Shown here: positions 31,553 to 41,180 of the stretch, piece after piece
Position numbering within the stretch: the stretch's first letter is position 1
Layout: each line of letters starts with the position of its first letter
Assembly: GCA_036365145.1 (NCBI GenBank)
Contig: JAEOAD010000024.1
Location: 13,411,501 to 13,475,500 of the forward strand
Reading direction: 5' to 3'
DNA from: Orientallactaga sibirica
Taxonomy: Eukaryota; Chordata; Mammalia; Rodentia; Dipodidae
Length of the DNA: 64,000 bases
Translations under genes and position numbers: made by a program
The notes under the pieces: model-generated
What the model saw: only the letters and a program-made list of their open reading frames with translations
What the model was told of the DNA's origin: nothing
Databases searched by the model: none

Positions 31553-31600
31553 GTGCACTTTCACTCTTGCTCTTTCTCAAATAAATAAATAAAAATAAAA
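31371..31600 (+). mobile_element. Dip-type SINE, short subfamily, plus strand
   Basis: GGCTGAGAGAAGGGTTAGGGG, GGATCCAGGTTCAATTCCC, AGCCAGATGCACAAAGTGGTGC, GTCTGGAGTTCATTTGC, (CT)n at 31523-31551, CAAATAAATAAATAAAAATAAA tail. Confidence 0.85.
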
Positions 31601-31650
31601 AATTGAAAAGAAAAAAAAGAGAGTCATGAAGTACTTAAAGAAATGAAATG

Positions 31651-31944
31651 AGCTGGGCATGGTGGCACACACCTTTAATCCTAGCACTTGGGAGGCAGAG
31701 GTAGGAGGATTGCCATGAGTTTGAGGCCACCCTGAGACTACATAGTTAATTCCAGGTCAGCGTGGACCAGAGTGAGACCCTACCTCGAAAAACCAAAAAA
31801 AAAAAAAAAAAGAAAGAAAGAAAGAAAGAAAGAAAGGAAAGAGAAGAAGGAAGGAAGGAAGGAAGGAAGGAAGGAAGAAGGAAGAAAAAGAAAGAAAAGG
31901 AAGGAAGAAAAGAAAAGAAAGAAAAGAAAAGAAAAAAGGAAATA
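31651..31944 (+). mobile_element. B1 SINE with a tail expanded into a polypurine tract
   Basis: The B1 body (AGCTGGGCATGGTGGCACAC to GACCCTACCTCGAAAAACC) runs to about 31795. The A-tail continues as about 150 bp of AAAG/GGAA purine repeats. A 14-bp target duplication with one mismatch, AAAGAAATGAAATG (31637-31650) and AAAGAAGTGAAATG (31945-31958), shows that the whole polypurine tract belongs to the insertion. Confidence 0.92.
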
Positions 31945-31963
31945 AAAGAAGTGAAATGATTTG

Positions 31964-32300
31964 GGGACTGGGAAGATGGTTCAGGATAAACTGCTTGTTA
32001 TGCAGGTGAGAGTACTTGAATTCAGATCTCCAGATCTCATATAAAGTCAGACACTGTCACACAAGTGTCTTTAATCCCAGTGCCCCTGGAGTGAGAAGGA
32101 ATGTAGAGACAGAAGATTCACCAGGAAACTCACAGGTCAGCTAGCCTGGTAAATGTAGTAGTGACCAATGTGAACAAGAGATCCTGCTTCAAACAAGGTG
32201 GAAAGAACTCACACCTGACGGATTCTCACCTCCGTACATGTGAGTGCCCACACTCAAATGCATAAACATGCACTTACATAGGCACATATAAAGAAATAAC
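31964..32300 (+). mobile_element. B4 SINE, plus strand
   Basis: GGGACTGGGAAGATGGTTCAGG head, TCAGATCTCCAGATCTCAT, GTCTTTAATCCCAGTGCCCC (B1-related), AGGTCAGCTAGCCTGG, AAGAGATCCTGCTTCAAAC, then GGTGGAAAGAACTCACACC and a CACACT/ACATGCAC-type 3' segment. Confidence 0.75.
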
Positions 32301-32499
32301 TTTATACCAAACCTAGCAATTAACAATACTATCATAAATGCAAATGTTATGATGGGTGAGGTGAGAGGCTTAGCCCAACTGAATTGCCTGTTTTAGTTGT
32401 CAGGTTTAGACACTTAAGTAATAAAATACAGTATGGAAGTTGAAAGGTAACAGGGCACCATACTTAACCATTTCGTTTTCAAATGCTTTATTTATAAAA

Positions 32500-32810
32500 A
32501 CAAAAGAATGAAAACAGATAGAACTAAAGGTCATCACACTGAGTGACATAAGCCAGACTCAGAAAGACAAACACCCTATTTTTCTCTCATGAAGAGTCTA
32601 GATTATACAGCTGATATGAAAGTAGAGGGGGCACAATCTGGGAAGAAAAAGGGCACTTGCTGGAGGGGATGACAGGAGAAGGTGACAGGGGGAAATAAAT
32701 AGAGTCGGAGTACATATACACCCTAATGAAAATGTCCTTATGAACCTATCACTTTGTGTCAATGAGTAGACATTAATAAATACTATAATTTTGAAGTTTT
32801 TGAGTGAAAG
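32500..32810 (+). mobile_element. L1 3' end (ORF2 terminus/3' UTR), plus strand
   Basis: GGTCATCACACTGAGTGACATAAG, CCAGACTCAGAAAGACAAACACC and TTTTTCTCTCATGAAGAG are the conserved end of rodent L1 ORF2. The purine-rich 3' UTR follows and ends in an AATAAA-containing, A/T-rich segment (32775-32795). Confidence 0.7.
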
Positions 32811-33531
32811 CAATTGTCATGAGTCAAGTATTAGATGATTTTGTTTGAAATCAGGAGAGGCACAATGGTGTTACCATCTGGAGATGTACAACCAGGTAGC
32901 CAGGAAATCCAGACCTTGCTTCTCCTGCCATGTGATTGATGACAGACTAGTAGCTTCCTAACAATTTTGCAGGATGCACACCCTGTAATAGGCCAAGTGA
33001 ATTTACAAACTGTTTTCAAGATTATCCAAATTTTATTTATCAAGTCCCTAAGAATGTCTTCAGGAAAAATGTGCATAAAGCTAATTTTATACATTTATTT
33101 GTGATGCTAATAAAGAGTATAATTATTTTCTAGCTGTGTCATATTTCATTACTGTTTTGGTAAAATATGGTTAATGCTAATGAAAAATTAAATCTAGATA
33201 CAGACTTCAGTCTTTATATTATAAAAAATTCAAATAAATAAAATATTTGAGTTTCTACCATCAATCTATAAACCACTTGAAGAAAATTGTAATCAATTAA
33301 AATGTAATTTTAATGTTGGAATCATCTTTAAAACATCTTTAAACTAATGGAAGTCATAAAGAGAAGAAGTGTACTTATCCACGTAAAATTTATATTTTCT
33401 GTGTTTGTTTTTGAAAACAGCAATATGCAGAATATTCAAAGTCAAACTGCAACCATATAATTTTTATAGCTGATTTACTTTTCTTTGAAAGGAGACTTAT
33501 CTAATACGATTGCCTAAAGTTATTTTATGCC
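32811..33531. other. Non-repetitive, AT-rich stretch
   Basis: Unique sequence, very AT-rich at 33090-33480. Nothing recognised. Confidence 0.4.
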
Positions 33532-33632
33532 CAAACATAATGACACATACCTGTAATCCCAGCACTAGGGAAGCTGAACAAGAAGATCACTATTCTAAGG
33601 CCAGTATAAAGTAAGGCCCTATCTCAAAAAAG
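33532..33632 (+). mobile_element. B1-like SINE, shortened, plus strand
   Basis: AATGACACATACCTGTAATCCC, AGCACTAGGGAAGCTGAAC, AAGAAGATCACTATTCTAAGG, TAAGGCCCTATCTCAAAAAA. Lacks the internal 'agactacatagtgaattccaggtcagcc' segment, so it may be an old proto-B1 or a deleted copy. Confidence 0.7.
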
Positions 33633-33679
33633 GGGTGGGATTTTTTTTGTGCTTTTGTTTGCTAAAAATATTTTTATTG

Positions 33680-33948
33680 GGCTGGAGAGATGGCTTAGTG
33701 GTTAAGGCACCTGCCTCCTAAACCTAAGAACACCGGTTCCAATCTCCAGTGGTTCCAATCTCCAGGTCCCATGATTAGCCAGATGCAAAGTGATGCAAGG
33801 GCGCAATGCCACACTTGACCACAAGGGTGTGCATGCATCTGGATTTCGTTTGCAGCAGCTGAGAGACTGCTGGCGTGCCCATCTCTATCTGTTTTCCTCT
33901 CCCTCTCTCTCTCTGTCTCTCTCTGTGTGTCTCTCTCCAAAAAAAATA
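33680..33948 (+). mobile_element. Dip-type SINE, long subfamily, plus strand
   Basis: GGCTGGAGAGATGGCTTAGTGG, long insert with AAAGTGATGCAAGGGCGCAATG and CCACAAGGGTGTGC. The CTCF-like core is decayed at both former CpG/G positions. A 17-bp word GGTTCCAATCTCCAG is locally duplicated (33735-33767). Inverted relative to the Dip at 34145. Confidence 0.88.
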
Positions 33949-33976
33949 TTTTTTTAATATTCTTATTTATTTTTTT

Positions 33977-34128
33977 GCCAGGCGTGGTGGTGCATACCTT
34001 TAATCCCGGCACTTGGGAGGCAGAGGTAGGAGGATCACTGTGAGTTCAAGGCCACCCTGAGACTGCAGAGTGAATTCCAGGTCAGCCTGGATGAGAGTGA
34101 AACCCCACCTGGAAAAACCAAAACAAAA
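33977..34128 (+). mobile_element. B1 SINE, plus strand
   Basis: GCCAGGCGTGGTGGTGCATACC, TTTAATCCCGGCACTTGGGAGG, GGATCACTGTGAGTTCAAGG, GAATTCCAGGTCAGCCTGG, TGAAACCCCACCTGGAAAAACC. Retained CpGs make it one of the younger B1 copies here. Confidence 0.93.
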
Positions 34129-34144
34129 CTATATATATATATAA

Positions 34145-34330
34145 TTTTTGTGTGAGGAGAGAGAGAGACAGTATGGGCACACCAGGGCCTCTTGATGCAA
34201 CAGCAACAACAAAACCTCTAGATGTGTATGTCATTGTGCATCTGGCTTTACGTGGGTACTGAGGAATCGAACTTAGGCCAGCAGCCTTCTCAAGCAAGTG
34301 CCCTTAACCACTGAGCCATCTCCCTATCCC
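34145..34330 (-). mobile_element. Dip-type SINE, minus strand
   Basis: GAGGAGAGAGAGAGACAG, GGGCACACCAGGGCCTCTTG, CATCTGGCTTTACGTGGGTACTG, CCCTTAACCACTGAGCCATCTC. Preceded by (TA)n at 34131-34144. Confidence 0.85.
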
Positions 34331-34480
34331 CAAAATAATGTTGTTGTTTTTAATAGAACCTCAGAAATGGTATACAGGGTGAGTTGTTGGCACCAAACCA
34401 ACTGCATACTTGACATTTCAAAACAAGTAAAAAAAAGAACTGCTTGGTTTCCTCAGCTCTTCTACATGAATGTGCTGACT

Positions 34481-34780
34481 GTGTTAGTTTCTTCTCTCTG
34501 TTTCAGACTTTCTGGCATAAACAGCTTAAGGGATGCAAGGTTTGTTTTAGCTCCTGGTTTCAGAGGGGTCAAGCCTTCGTGGCAGGGAAGGCAAGGTAGA
34601 AGCTCAACAATTCACATCACGACAGGTCAGCAAGCAGGAAAAAGTGAATGACAGCACAGGCTGTCTCCATTTTTCCATGGGGTGGTGCCATACATTCAAG
34701 GGCAGACACACCCAGAAGTGTGCCCCGAAGTTTTAGGTGATTCTAAATCCAGTCAAGTTGATAATATGTATCATAACCAT
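34481..34780 (-). mobile_element. Rodent MaLR-type LTR, minus strand
   Basis: GTGTTAGTTTCTTCTCTCTG, AACAGCTTAAGGGATGCAAGG, TTTCAGAGGGGTCAAGCC, AAGTGTGCCCCGAAGTTTTAGG, TGATTCTAAATCCAGTCAAG and TTGATAATATGTATCATAACC line up end to end with a common rodent MaLR LTR (complement ends 'ggttaatattgattgtcaacttgac'). Confidence 0.7.
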
Positions 34781-35896
34781 TAAAATGGATTTTCTTTACC
34801 AATATGTACAAAAGTACACCTATGCAAACACAAGTGGTCTTTTGGAATCATGTCTGTAAGTCTCACCTTTGTTGCTGGCATGTCCTTGCCAGTCTTAGTC
34901 CTTGCAGAAGCATTGTGAAAGGATTTCTGTACTCCAACCTGATTTAAACATACTTCGAGGAACAGGCTTCTTTTTGGCTGTCATTACTAACTGATACATG
35001 TTTTCAGCACAAACACTCCCTGACCTGTCTCAAGCTACTGTAGGGTGCATAACATACTTATCATAGCTTAAGCCTAAAGGATTTTCTCTGCGTATTTTTC
35101 CCCATCTTTCTGCCAGAAAGATAGCTTGTCAATAAATTAGACAGATGAAAATCTATTCTCTATATTTTGAAGATGAAATGAATAAATACATACAAATCAT
35201 TTTGAATGGTTTTAGCATATTGTAAGTTTTCAAAACTAAAGTAAGCTGTGAATATCATTATTACTAGCCATTAGCATTTGATCCATTATTATTTGGACCT
35301 TCGAAGCAGGAAAACATTATGTATACCCTATTAAACAAGCTGTACATATATGTCTATCTGATATTGGCACTGGGGTGAGAAAACAGTTACAATGGCTCTG
35401 AGCTGCATGTGCAAGCTGAGGGTCACTAATAAAGCCACAATACAGCATGAAAGGATTGCAGGGAAACAGGAGCATAGGGAAAGGGTTCCACTGGTATTCT
35501 GCCCAAAGCATGTCTCAATTGTCCACCTCATCCCACAGTGCAGGGCTAGTCATGACACAGGGGGATACAAGGGAGAGAACAGAGGTTGGAGTTAGGAAAG
35601 CACAGCATTGTCTTAACACCCAGTTACTGACAATCCAAAAGCTGGCATTTTTACAGCAAATGGGAAAGATGCTATTTAGATGGAACTTTGTGCACATGAG
35701 CTGGACTTGGTTAAAGGCAGACAGGAGCATATTATACTTTTTGAAGATACTCGGGCTAGAGCAGAACTGAGAGTCACCCAGCCCCTTGCTATGACAGTAA
35801 ATGATTAAAATCCATCACCTGTTGGTTATGATCAAGGGACAGAAATCTATCTGTGCACTAGTGTATGTTGAATGTTTAGTAAAATGATATTTTGGG
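34781..35896. other. Non-repetitive stretch, possible conserved part 35285-35770
   Basis: Unique sequence. The right half (35285-35770) has balanced composition, no repeats and few low-complexity runs. It could contain a conserved element, but I see no decisive motif cluster. Overlapping open frames at 35317-35770 on both strands have no recognisable product. Confidence 0.35.
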
Positions 35897-36088
35897 GGGC
35901 TCTAGAGATGGCCCAGCAGTTAAAGGTGTTTGTTTGCAAAGCCTGATGGCCTGAGTTTGATTACTCAGTACCCAAGTAAGGCCTGTTGCACAAAGTGGTG
36001 AATATGTCTATAGTTTTTCTGTAGTGGCAAGAGGCCCTGGTGTGTCCTCTCCCAACCCACCTCCACTTGAAAATAAATATAAAAATAG
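35897..36088 (+). mobile_element. Dip-type SINE, short, plus strand
   Basis: GGGCTCTAGAGATGGCCCAGC, GCCTGATGGCCTGAGTTTG, TTGCACAAAGTGGTGAATATG, GTGGCAAGAGGCCCTGG, AAAATAAATATAAAAATAG tail. The CT tract is nearly absent. Confidence 0.8.
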
Positions 36089-36094
36089 AATTTT

Positions 36095-36249
36095 GATGGG
36101 CATGGTGGTGCATGCCTTTAATCCTAGCATTTGGGAGACAGAGGTAGGAGGGTGGCAGTGAGTTCAAGGCCACCCTGAGACTACATAATGAATTCCAGGT
36201 CAGCCTGGGGTAGAGCCAGACCAAAATACCAAAATAAAATAAAAATAAG
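36095..36249 (+). mobile_element. B1 SINE, plus strand
   Basis: GATGGGCATGGTGGTGCATGCC, TTTAATCCTAGCATTTGGG, GTGAGTTCAAGGCCACCC, GAATTCCAGGTCAGCCTGGGG, then AAAATAAAATAAAAATAAG. Landed in the tail of the preceding Dip. Confidence 0.92.
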
Positions 36250-36779
36250 ATTTTTTTCAGAATACCTTCAGCCAATCTCAACAAATCTGTAATCTTAAAG
36301 TCTTTTTCAAAAATTCCATATTTAAGGTACAAATGTAGATCAAAATTCTGGTGCTGGGATTGGACAAATTCTAAAACATAAATGTATTTCCAAATGCTCT
36401 GTCAAAAAACTTATTGCAACCTGCATGTGGCTCTCGTAATGTAGATATCTGGAAGTTCCTGGTGGCTTAAACAGAATGGTCTGGACTTGGTCATACAACA
36501 CTTATCGTGGACTCTTTTACCACAGAAAGGAAGTTCCCAGCCATGGTATTTAATTAGCACCTAATTAAGAGCATCAACACAACAAGTGATGCAGGTTCTG
36601 GCCCCAGTGTTTGTACCTGGATATGGGTAAACAGTTCTAGTGAGTCTTGGCTGGCTGACAGCTCACAGCTATCATTGGCACTATACAGCCCAGGGAGGTG
36701 CTGATGTTGCTTGCCAAGCTTACACTGGTAAACATTCAAAGCATTTGAAGAAGTCCAATCCCACCAAGCAAAGTAGTGA
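36250..36779. other. Non-repetitive intergenic stretch
   Basis: Unique sequence. Nothing recognised. Confidence 0.4.
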
Positions 36780-37190
36780 TGAGAAAATATGGGAGTGTGG
36801 GTAGAGCGGCCACTCACATGTGTGCGCTTCCTACCAAGCCTTGGTTGCTATTCCAATCACCTGCAAGGGTTCTCAGTCCTTCCACACTTATCTGAGGCAT
36901 CAGCTGTTCCAAGGGCATCTTTAAGAAGATTGCTCACCCACGTAGGGTCAGGTCTGCTGTCGAAACCCAAAGCTTCATTTGGTGTAAGTGCAATGTGTGC
37001 AAATTGCCGTTACCAACTTCACTCAGACCTGGGGAGTGATCGGCTTTGTGCCCAGCTCTCAAGAGAATAATCTCACAATAATACATGCAAATGTAGCTGG
37101 GGTTGTTATTTTGATTAAAGATATTTTAACAGAGACTAAAAATACAAAAACATCTGTATTTATAAGTACATGTAGACTTGTGTAATGTTT
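36780..37190. promoter_or_regulatory. Candidate conserved non-coding element
   Basis: Repeat-free, with retained CpGs (GTAGAGCGGCC, TGTGTGCGCTTCC, CCCACGTAGGG, AATTGCCGTTACC, AGTGATCGGC). The AT-rich half contains ATGCAAATG octamer-like (37084) and TTTTGATTAAAGATATT words. An inference from texture only. Confidence 0.3.
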
Positions 37191-37339
37191 CAATCAGGTT
37201 AAACTAGCTCTTCAAACACTTGTCATTTCTTTAGTGTGGAAACGTTTGAGTTCTTTCTTCTAGCTTTCTGAAGTATATAGTGTTCATTTTTTTAACCACT
37301 ATGCAACTTAAATAAGGTGGGAATGGGGGGAAATTGATG

Positions 37340-37450
37340 ACTTCTGTGTCTTGCACTTCCCTAATTTTGTGACCTTGGACTAGCCATTGAGCCTTTCTGG
37401 ACCTCAGTTTCTTCCCCAATAAATGAGAGGATTAGCCCAAGCGCTTTCCA
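37340..37450 (+). mobile_element. MIR SINE, plus strand
   Basis: TTGTGACCTTGGACTAGCC, ATTGAGCCTTTCTGGACCTC, AGTTTCTTCCCCAATAAATG, AGAGGATTAGCCCAAGCGC match the MIR core clearly. Confidence 0.75.
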
Positions 37451-37494
37451 TGAGCTCTTAAGTTCTAAAATATGATTTGGTGCTGTGTATTTAT

Positions 37495-37710
37495 ACAGCA
37501 TATTCCTCCTGCGGAACTCAAGAGACTCTCATTAGTATTCTCAATATTGCTGTGAGGCAGGCAGGTGGCAAGGTTTATTATCCCCATTTTGTTAAAAAAA
37601 GAGACAATGAGACATTGTGCTGACACAGCGCTCTTGACCAAGTAAGGACCAGAAGTTAGGAGTCCTCATACTAATCAAGAACTCTGTTCAACCACTTTGC
37701 TCCTAAACTA
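37495..37710 (-). mobile_element. MIR SINE, minus strand
   Basis: ATTGCTGTGAGGCAGGCAGG, TTTATTATCCCCATTTTG, GAGACAATGAGACATTGTGC, ACCAAGTAAGGACCAGAAG match the complement of MIR. It lies 45 bp from a plus-strand MIR. Confidence 0.7.
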
Positions 37711-38314
37711 AAGAGAAAGTCTCTGATGAATAAAAGATTCTGTGCTCTTTGGGGGTGGAAATGACGCTTGATCATCTTGCAAAGATGTAATGGTTTAAAA
37801 CAATGGTTTCCAAATTACAGCCTACATAATATTCTAGGTGGTTTTCTCTGCTCCCAACGACGTATCTCTGTACACATTTTCTCTTTTCTAATGCACATAT
37901 CAAAATGTGAGTCTCCTAGAGTGGACAGTGTTAAAGGGTGTGTGGGAAAGTAAGAAGAGTTTGAGTTAGTGATAATTAAATTTGCAAAAAAAAAAATCAC
38001 AGAATACCGCCTATAATCCACATTAATATAGAGAAATGTTAGCTAAAGTTCAAACATATCAGTGAGATGAGATTATCACACAAGAAGAAATGCAGCCTTC
38101 AATAATAGTACCTGTTTATTCAGAACCGTAAAGTATTTTAGCCTATCTAGAGCTAACCAGTTATCCTAACAGAGTCTCATGAATGCTGGCAGGAGATAAG
38201 AAAGGCTTAGGTCAGAGATAGTCTTATTGCCACCAGAACTATCAATAAGCAGAGTATATATTTTCTTGATTTCCCAAGCCCGCATTCCCACAGTGATGTA
38301 AAAAGGACCAAGTG
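37711..38314. other. Non-repetitive intergenic stretch
   Basis: Unique sequence. A-run 37987-37996. Nothing recognised. Confidence 0.4.
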
Positions 38315-38395
38315 AGGGATTGGGTGCACCTCACTGGCAGACCACTTACTTAGCTTACCAAGGCACTGGGTTCTATCCCCAGTAGCAGAACAGAG
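38315..38395 (+). mobile_element. ID-like SINE, plus strand
   Basis: GGATTGGGTGCACCTCACTGG, AGACCACTTACTTAGCTTACC, AAGGCACTGGGTTCTATCCCC, AGTAGCAGAACAG follow the ID/BC1-related consensus with a B-box GGTTCTATCCC. Decayed. Confidence 0.6.
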
Positions 38396-38702
38396 GGAAG
38401 CAGGGCAGGGGAGCTCTCTAAGTGTATAATGTTCCATTAGAGAAGAGAGATGCTGAGCTTAGGGATCCCAAGTCATTGATTGTGATGCACGATAAACACT
38501 CTGCCCTTGCCTCCAGAGGAAGACACGGTGTATCTTCTAAGGCAGTTCACTATACCAACATCCCTGAAAGAACGGTCCAGTTCAAAATTAGTCAGTGCCC
38601 TGTCTGAAAAGTGTAAGTACCCTAGAGATGGGTAGAGAAACCATCACAACAATATTTTCTGATTTTGTTCAATTATCTAGGTGTCTGATAGTCTGAGAAT
38701 TA

Positions 38703-38862
38703 TTTGTTTGTTTGTTTTTCAAGGTATGGTCTTACTCTGTAGTCCAGGCTGACCTGGAATTCACTATGTAGTTTCAGGCTGGCCTCAAACTCACAGTGAT
38801 ACTCCTACCTCAGCCTCATGAGCTCATGAGTGCTGGGATTCAAGGTCGGAGCCTACCTGGCT
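38703..38862 (-). mobile_element. B1 SINE, minus strand
   Basis: TTTGTTTGTTTGTTTTTCAAGG, GTCCAGGCTGACCTGGAATTC, GCTGGCCTCAAACTCACAG, CTACCTCAGCCTCATGAGC, GTGCTGGGATTCAAGG. Confidence 0.9.
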
Positions 38863-38880
38863 CCTGGTCTGTGAATTTTT

Positions 38881-39269
38881 TTTTCAGTTCCATTTTTTTA
38901 AATAATTTATTATTTTGTTTATATTATTCTAATTTTATAATCATACTGGTAACTCCAATATCCTCTTCCCTGTCCTTCCCCCAAAGGGACCCTCATCAAT
39001 GGAGGATGTGGGTCTTGCACTGGGGGTAGTCAAAAATTATGGGGGCTAGGCCAAGTCTCTGTGCATAATGACCCAACTTGTGGCTCTAACACTCTTTCCA
39101 CCCCCTATTCTGCGAATTTCCCTGAGCCATGTTGGAATCATTTTAGTTCTACTTCAATGGTGAGGTGTTAGGAGCCTCTGTGTCTCTGGATATCTGGCTT
39201 AGTAGGAGTTGGATGTTCTCTGTGTTTGTCTCCTTCCGCCTTTTTCTGATGTCGTGTTCACCAAGAAAG
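38881..39269 (-). mobile_element. L1 3' end, minus strand, with target duplication
   Basis: The minus strand reads through AAAGGCGGAAGGAGACAAAC, CTACTAAGCCAGATATCCAG, TGGCTCAGGGAAATTCGC, TGGGTCATTATGCACAGAG and an A/T-rich end. Flanked by a 17-bp duplication with one mismatch, CTGGTCTGTGAATTTTT (38864-38880) and CTGGTCTGAGAATTTTT (39270-39286). It is the uninverted reference for the copy at 26966. Confidence 0.88.
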
Positions 39270-39305
39270 CTGGTCTGAGAATTTTTAAGGATATATCATG
39301 GACCA

Positions 39306-39670
39306 TTTTTCATTGTTATAACAAAACACAGGAGAAAGGCTAGTTCTACAGAGTAGAGAAGTTTATTAGTGTACTGTTTGGAGACCCAAGATCATCAGCC
39401 TAATTGATTCCATTTCCTATGAGGGTTGAATGGCATCATGACAATAGCTTATGTGAGAGAGATTGCATGCCAAGCAGGAAGGCAGAGAGAAACCCAGGGT
39501 CAGACTCAGGCTTTGATCCTAAGTTTTATCTCACCTCAAGAGCGTCCCTTCTAAAGGCAACCATGCCAAACTTACCACTACACTCCACCTCTTAAATGTT
39601 CTATGACTTCCCAAACCACCACACTACGTGGGGGGACGGGGACCAAGCATCCAGGCCATGAAGTCATTAG
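39306..39670 (-). mobile_element. MaLR-type LTR, minus strand
   Basis: TTTTTCATTGTTATAACAAAAC, AGAAGTTTATTAGTGTACTG, GAGGGTTGAATGGCATCATG, AAGGCAGAGAGAAACCCAGG, AAAGGCAACCATGCC, CTTCCCAAACCACCACACTACG and GGGGACCAAGCATCC follow the layout of minus-strand MaLR LTRs. Confidence 0.6.
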
Positions 39671-39719
39671 TTGGGGTGGGGGACACAACACAGCCAGACC
39701 ACAGCAGTGAGTCAAAGCA

Positions 39720-40260
39720 AACAAACACAACATGGACACAGCGCAGGCTGTCATGTCTCCACCCCGCGTGCTTCCCACATGTCTCCTCGTTTCTGCTTTG
39801 ATCTAAGAGTTCGTTGAATTCGAAGCAGACATGCCCCTCTGGTTCACACATCCCTAATTTGCTGTCGCTCCCTTCTGCACATCACAGGGGAAACCCCACG
39901 CGGGCTGTGGGAGCCTGTGCGCACCAGCATCAGGAAGCAGCAGCTCGGTGCAGTGCGGGAAGCCCTCTCCACTAACCGTGAGGCCACGTCTTGGCTGTTG
40001 GAGCTGCGAACTCCAGCATTCTTCCTCATCTGCAGAGTGCGAGTGATCTCACCTACATCCCACGGTTGGGGAGGGCTCCCCTAATTCCTACACAGGAAGC
40101 ACACAAAGCAGGGCCTGCCACATCGTCCCCTGACAGGGGATTTGCTGAGGAGTGAATTTTCCCAGCTAGCGTGGAAAGTTCATTCTTCAGCAAACATCGT
40201 ATGTGCACGCTTACCAAACTGGCTCAGCTAAAAAGTGTTGTTGCTGAAATACGTGAAGGG
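39720..40260. promoter_or_regulatory. Locally CpG-enriched segment, possible regulatory element
   Basis: Many more CpGs than the AT-rich surroundings (ACCCCGCGTGC, CCTCGTTTCTGC, CCCACGCGGGC, CAGTGCGGGAAG, GAGTGCGAGTG, CTAGCGTGG). No repeat signature. Not dense enough to call a CpG island by eye. Could be an old LTR remnant, an enhancer or an unannotated promoter. Confidence 0.3.
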
Positions 40261-41074
40261 TAGCAGATCATGAATAGCACACAGTTTTTTGGAAACTCAA
40301 GAAGTTGCAGCATTCCTAGTTTCTTCTTATCACTGGGAGAAGAGGGAGAGAGATTTAGCCTACTTCACACCTGGACGAAGAAAACCACCACAGGATGACA
40401 GTTTGATGTATTAAATATTCCTCATCAATTATTAAGTGAGCGTTTTCTTCTATGCTTGAGATTTAACCTAAAACTGCTAATTTCGTTTCCTAAAAGATGG
40501 TAAGGTTATGACTGTGAGCTGTAATCTTCTGCTCTGTAAAGGGAAACTTTGATTTCATTGAAATATAGTGATTTTATTGAAGTATAGTTTTTTAAGAGGA
40601 AGTACCAAGATCTTAAAAATGATCCAATCAAGGGTTATCATTCCTTACAAACAAATGTAGAATGAGAAGGAAAAAATGGCAATGACATTTCAAATGACAT
40701 TTTAAAATATTTAAAGGGTCTGCAAAAATGATAAGTGCGTCTCATGCGCAACTGTCTTTGAAGTCCTAATCTCGGTTCATGCCACTAAATCATCAAGGAA
40801 GATTATTTTTAACTTGTTATGTAAGGGTTTCAAAACAAAAGTCAAGGAGTTCTGGTTATGAAGAGCCCAGTGCAAAGAAGGTTTGGTACATTCTGAGTGG
40901 GCAGAGGTGATATATATGTATGGATTAGTGAGTGTTTATTTGTCTCAGAATTTTTTAAAAGAATGTATGACGATGTACAGAATGGGAATCATTCATTGTC
41001 CAAAACAGCTACGAGATGCTTTGTAAGTGGAATGTTTGTACATGGGGCTAAACCAATTATCAAAATGCCATTGC
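40261..41074. other. Non-repetitive intergenic stretch
   Basis: Unique, mostly AT-rich. 40400-40640 is motif-dense (TCAATTATTAAG, AACTGCTAATTTCG) and could include a weak conserved element. No gene. Confidence 0.35.
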
Positions 41075-41180
41075 TGCCCAGGAGGTAGGGGCAGGAAGAT
41101 CAAGAGTTCAAGGTCACCCTGGTCTACATAATGAGTTTGAGCCCAGCCTGGGTACATGAAACCTCATCTCAAGAAAGACA
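41075..41180 (+). mobile_element. B1-like SINE fragment, plus strand
   Basis: GCCCAGGAGGTAGGGGCAGG, AGATCAAGAGTTCAAGGTCACC, CTGGTCTACATAATGAGTTTG, AGCCCAGCCTGGGTACATG, CTCATCTCAAGAAAGAC. Missing the first third. Confidence 0.75.
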
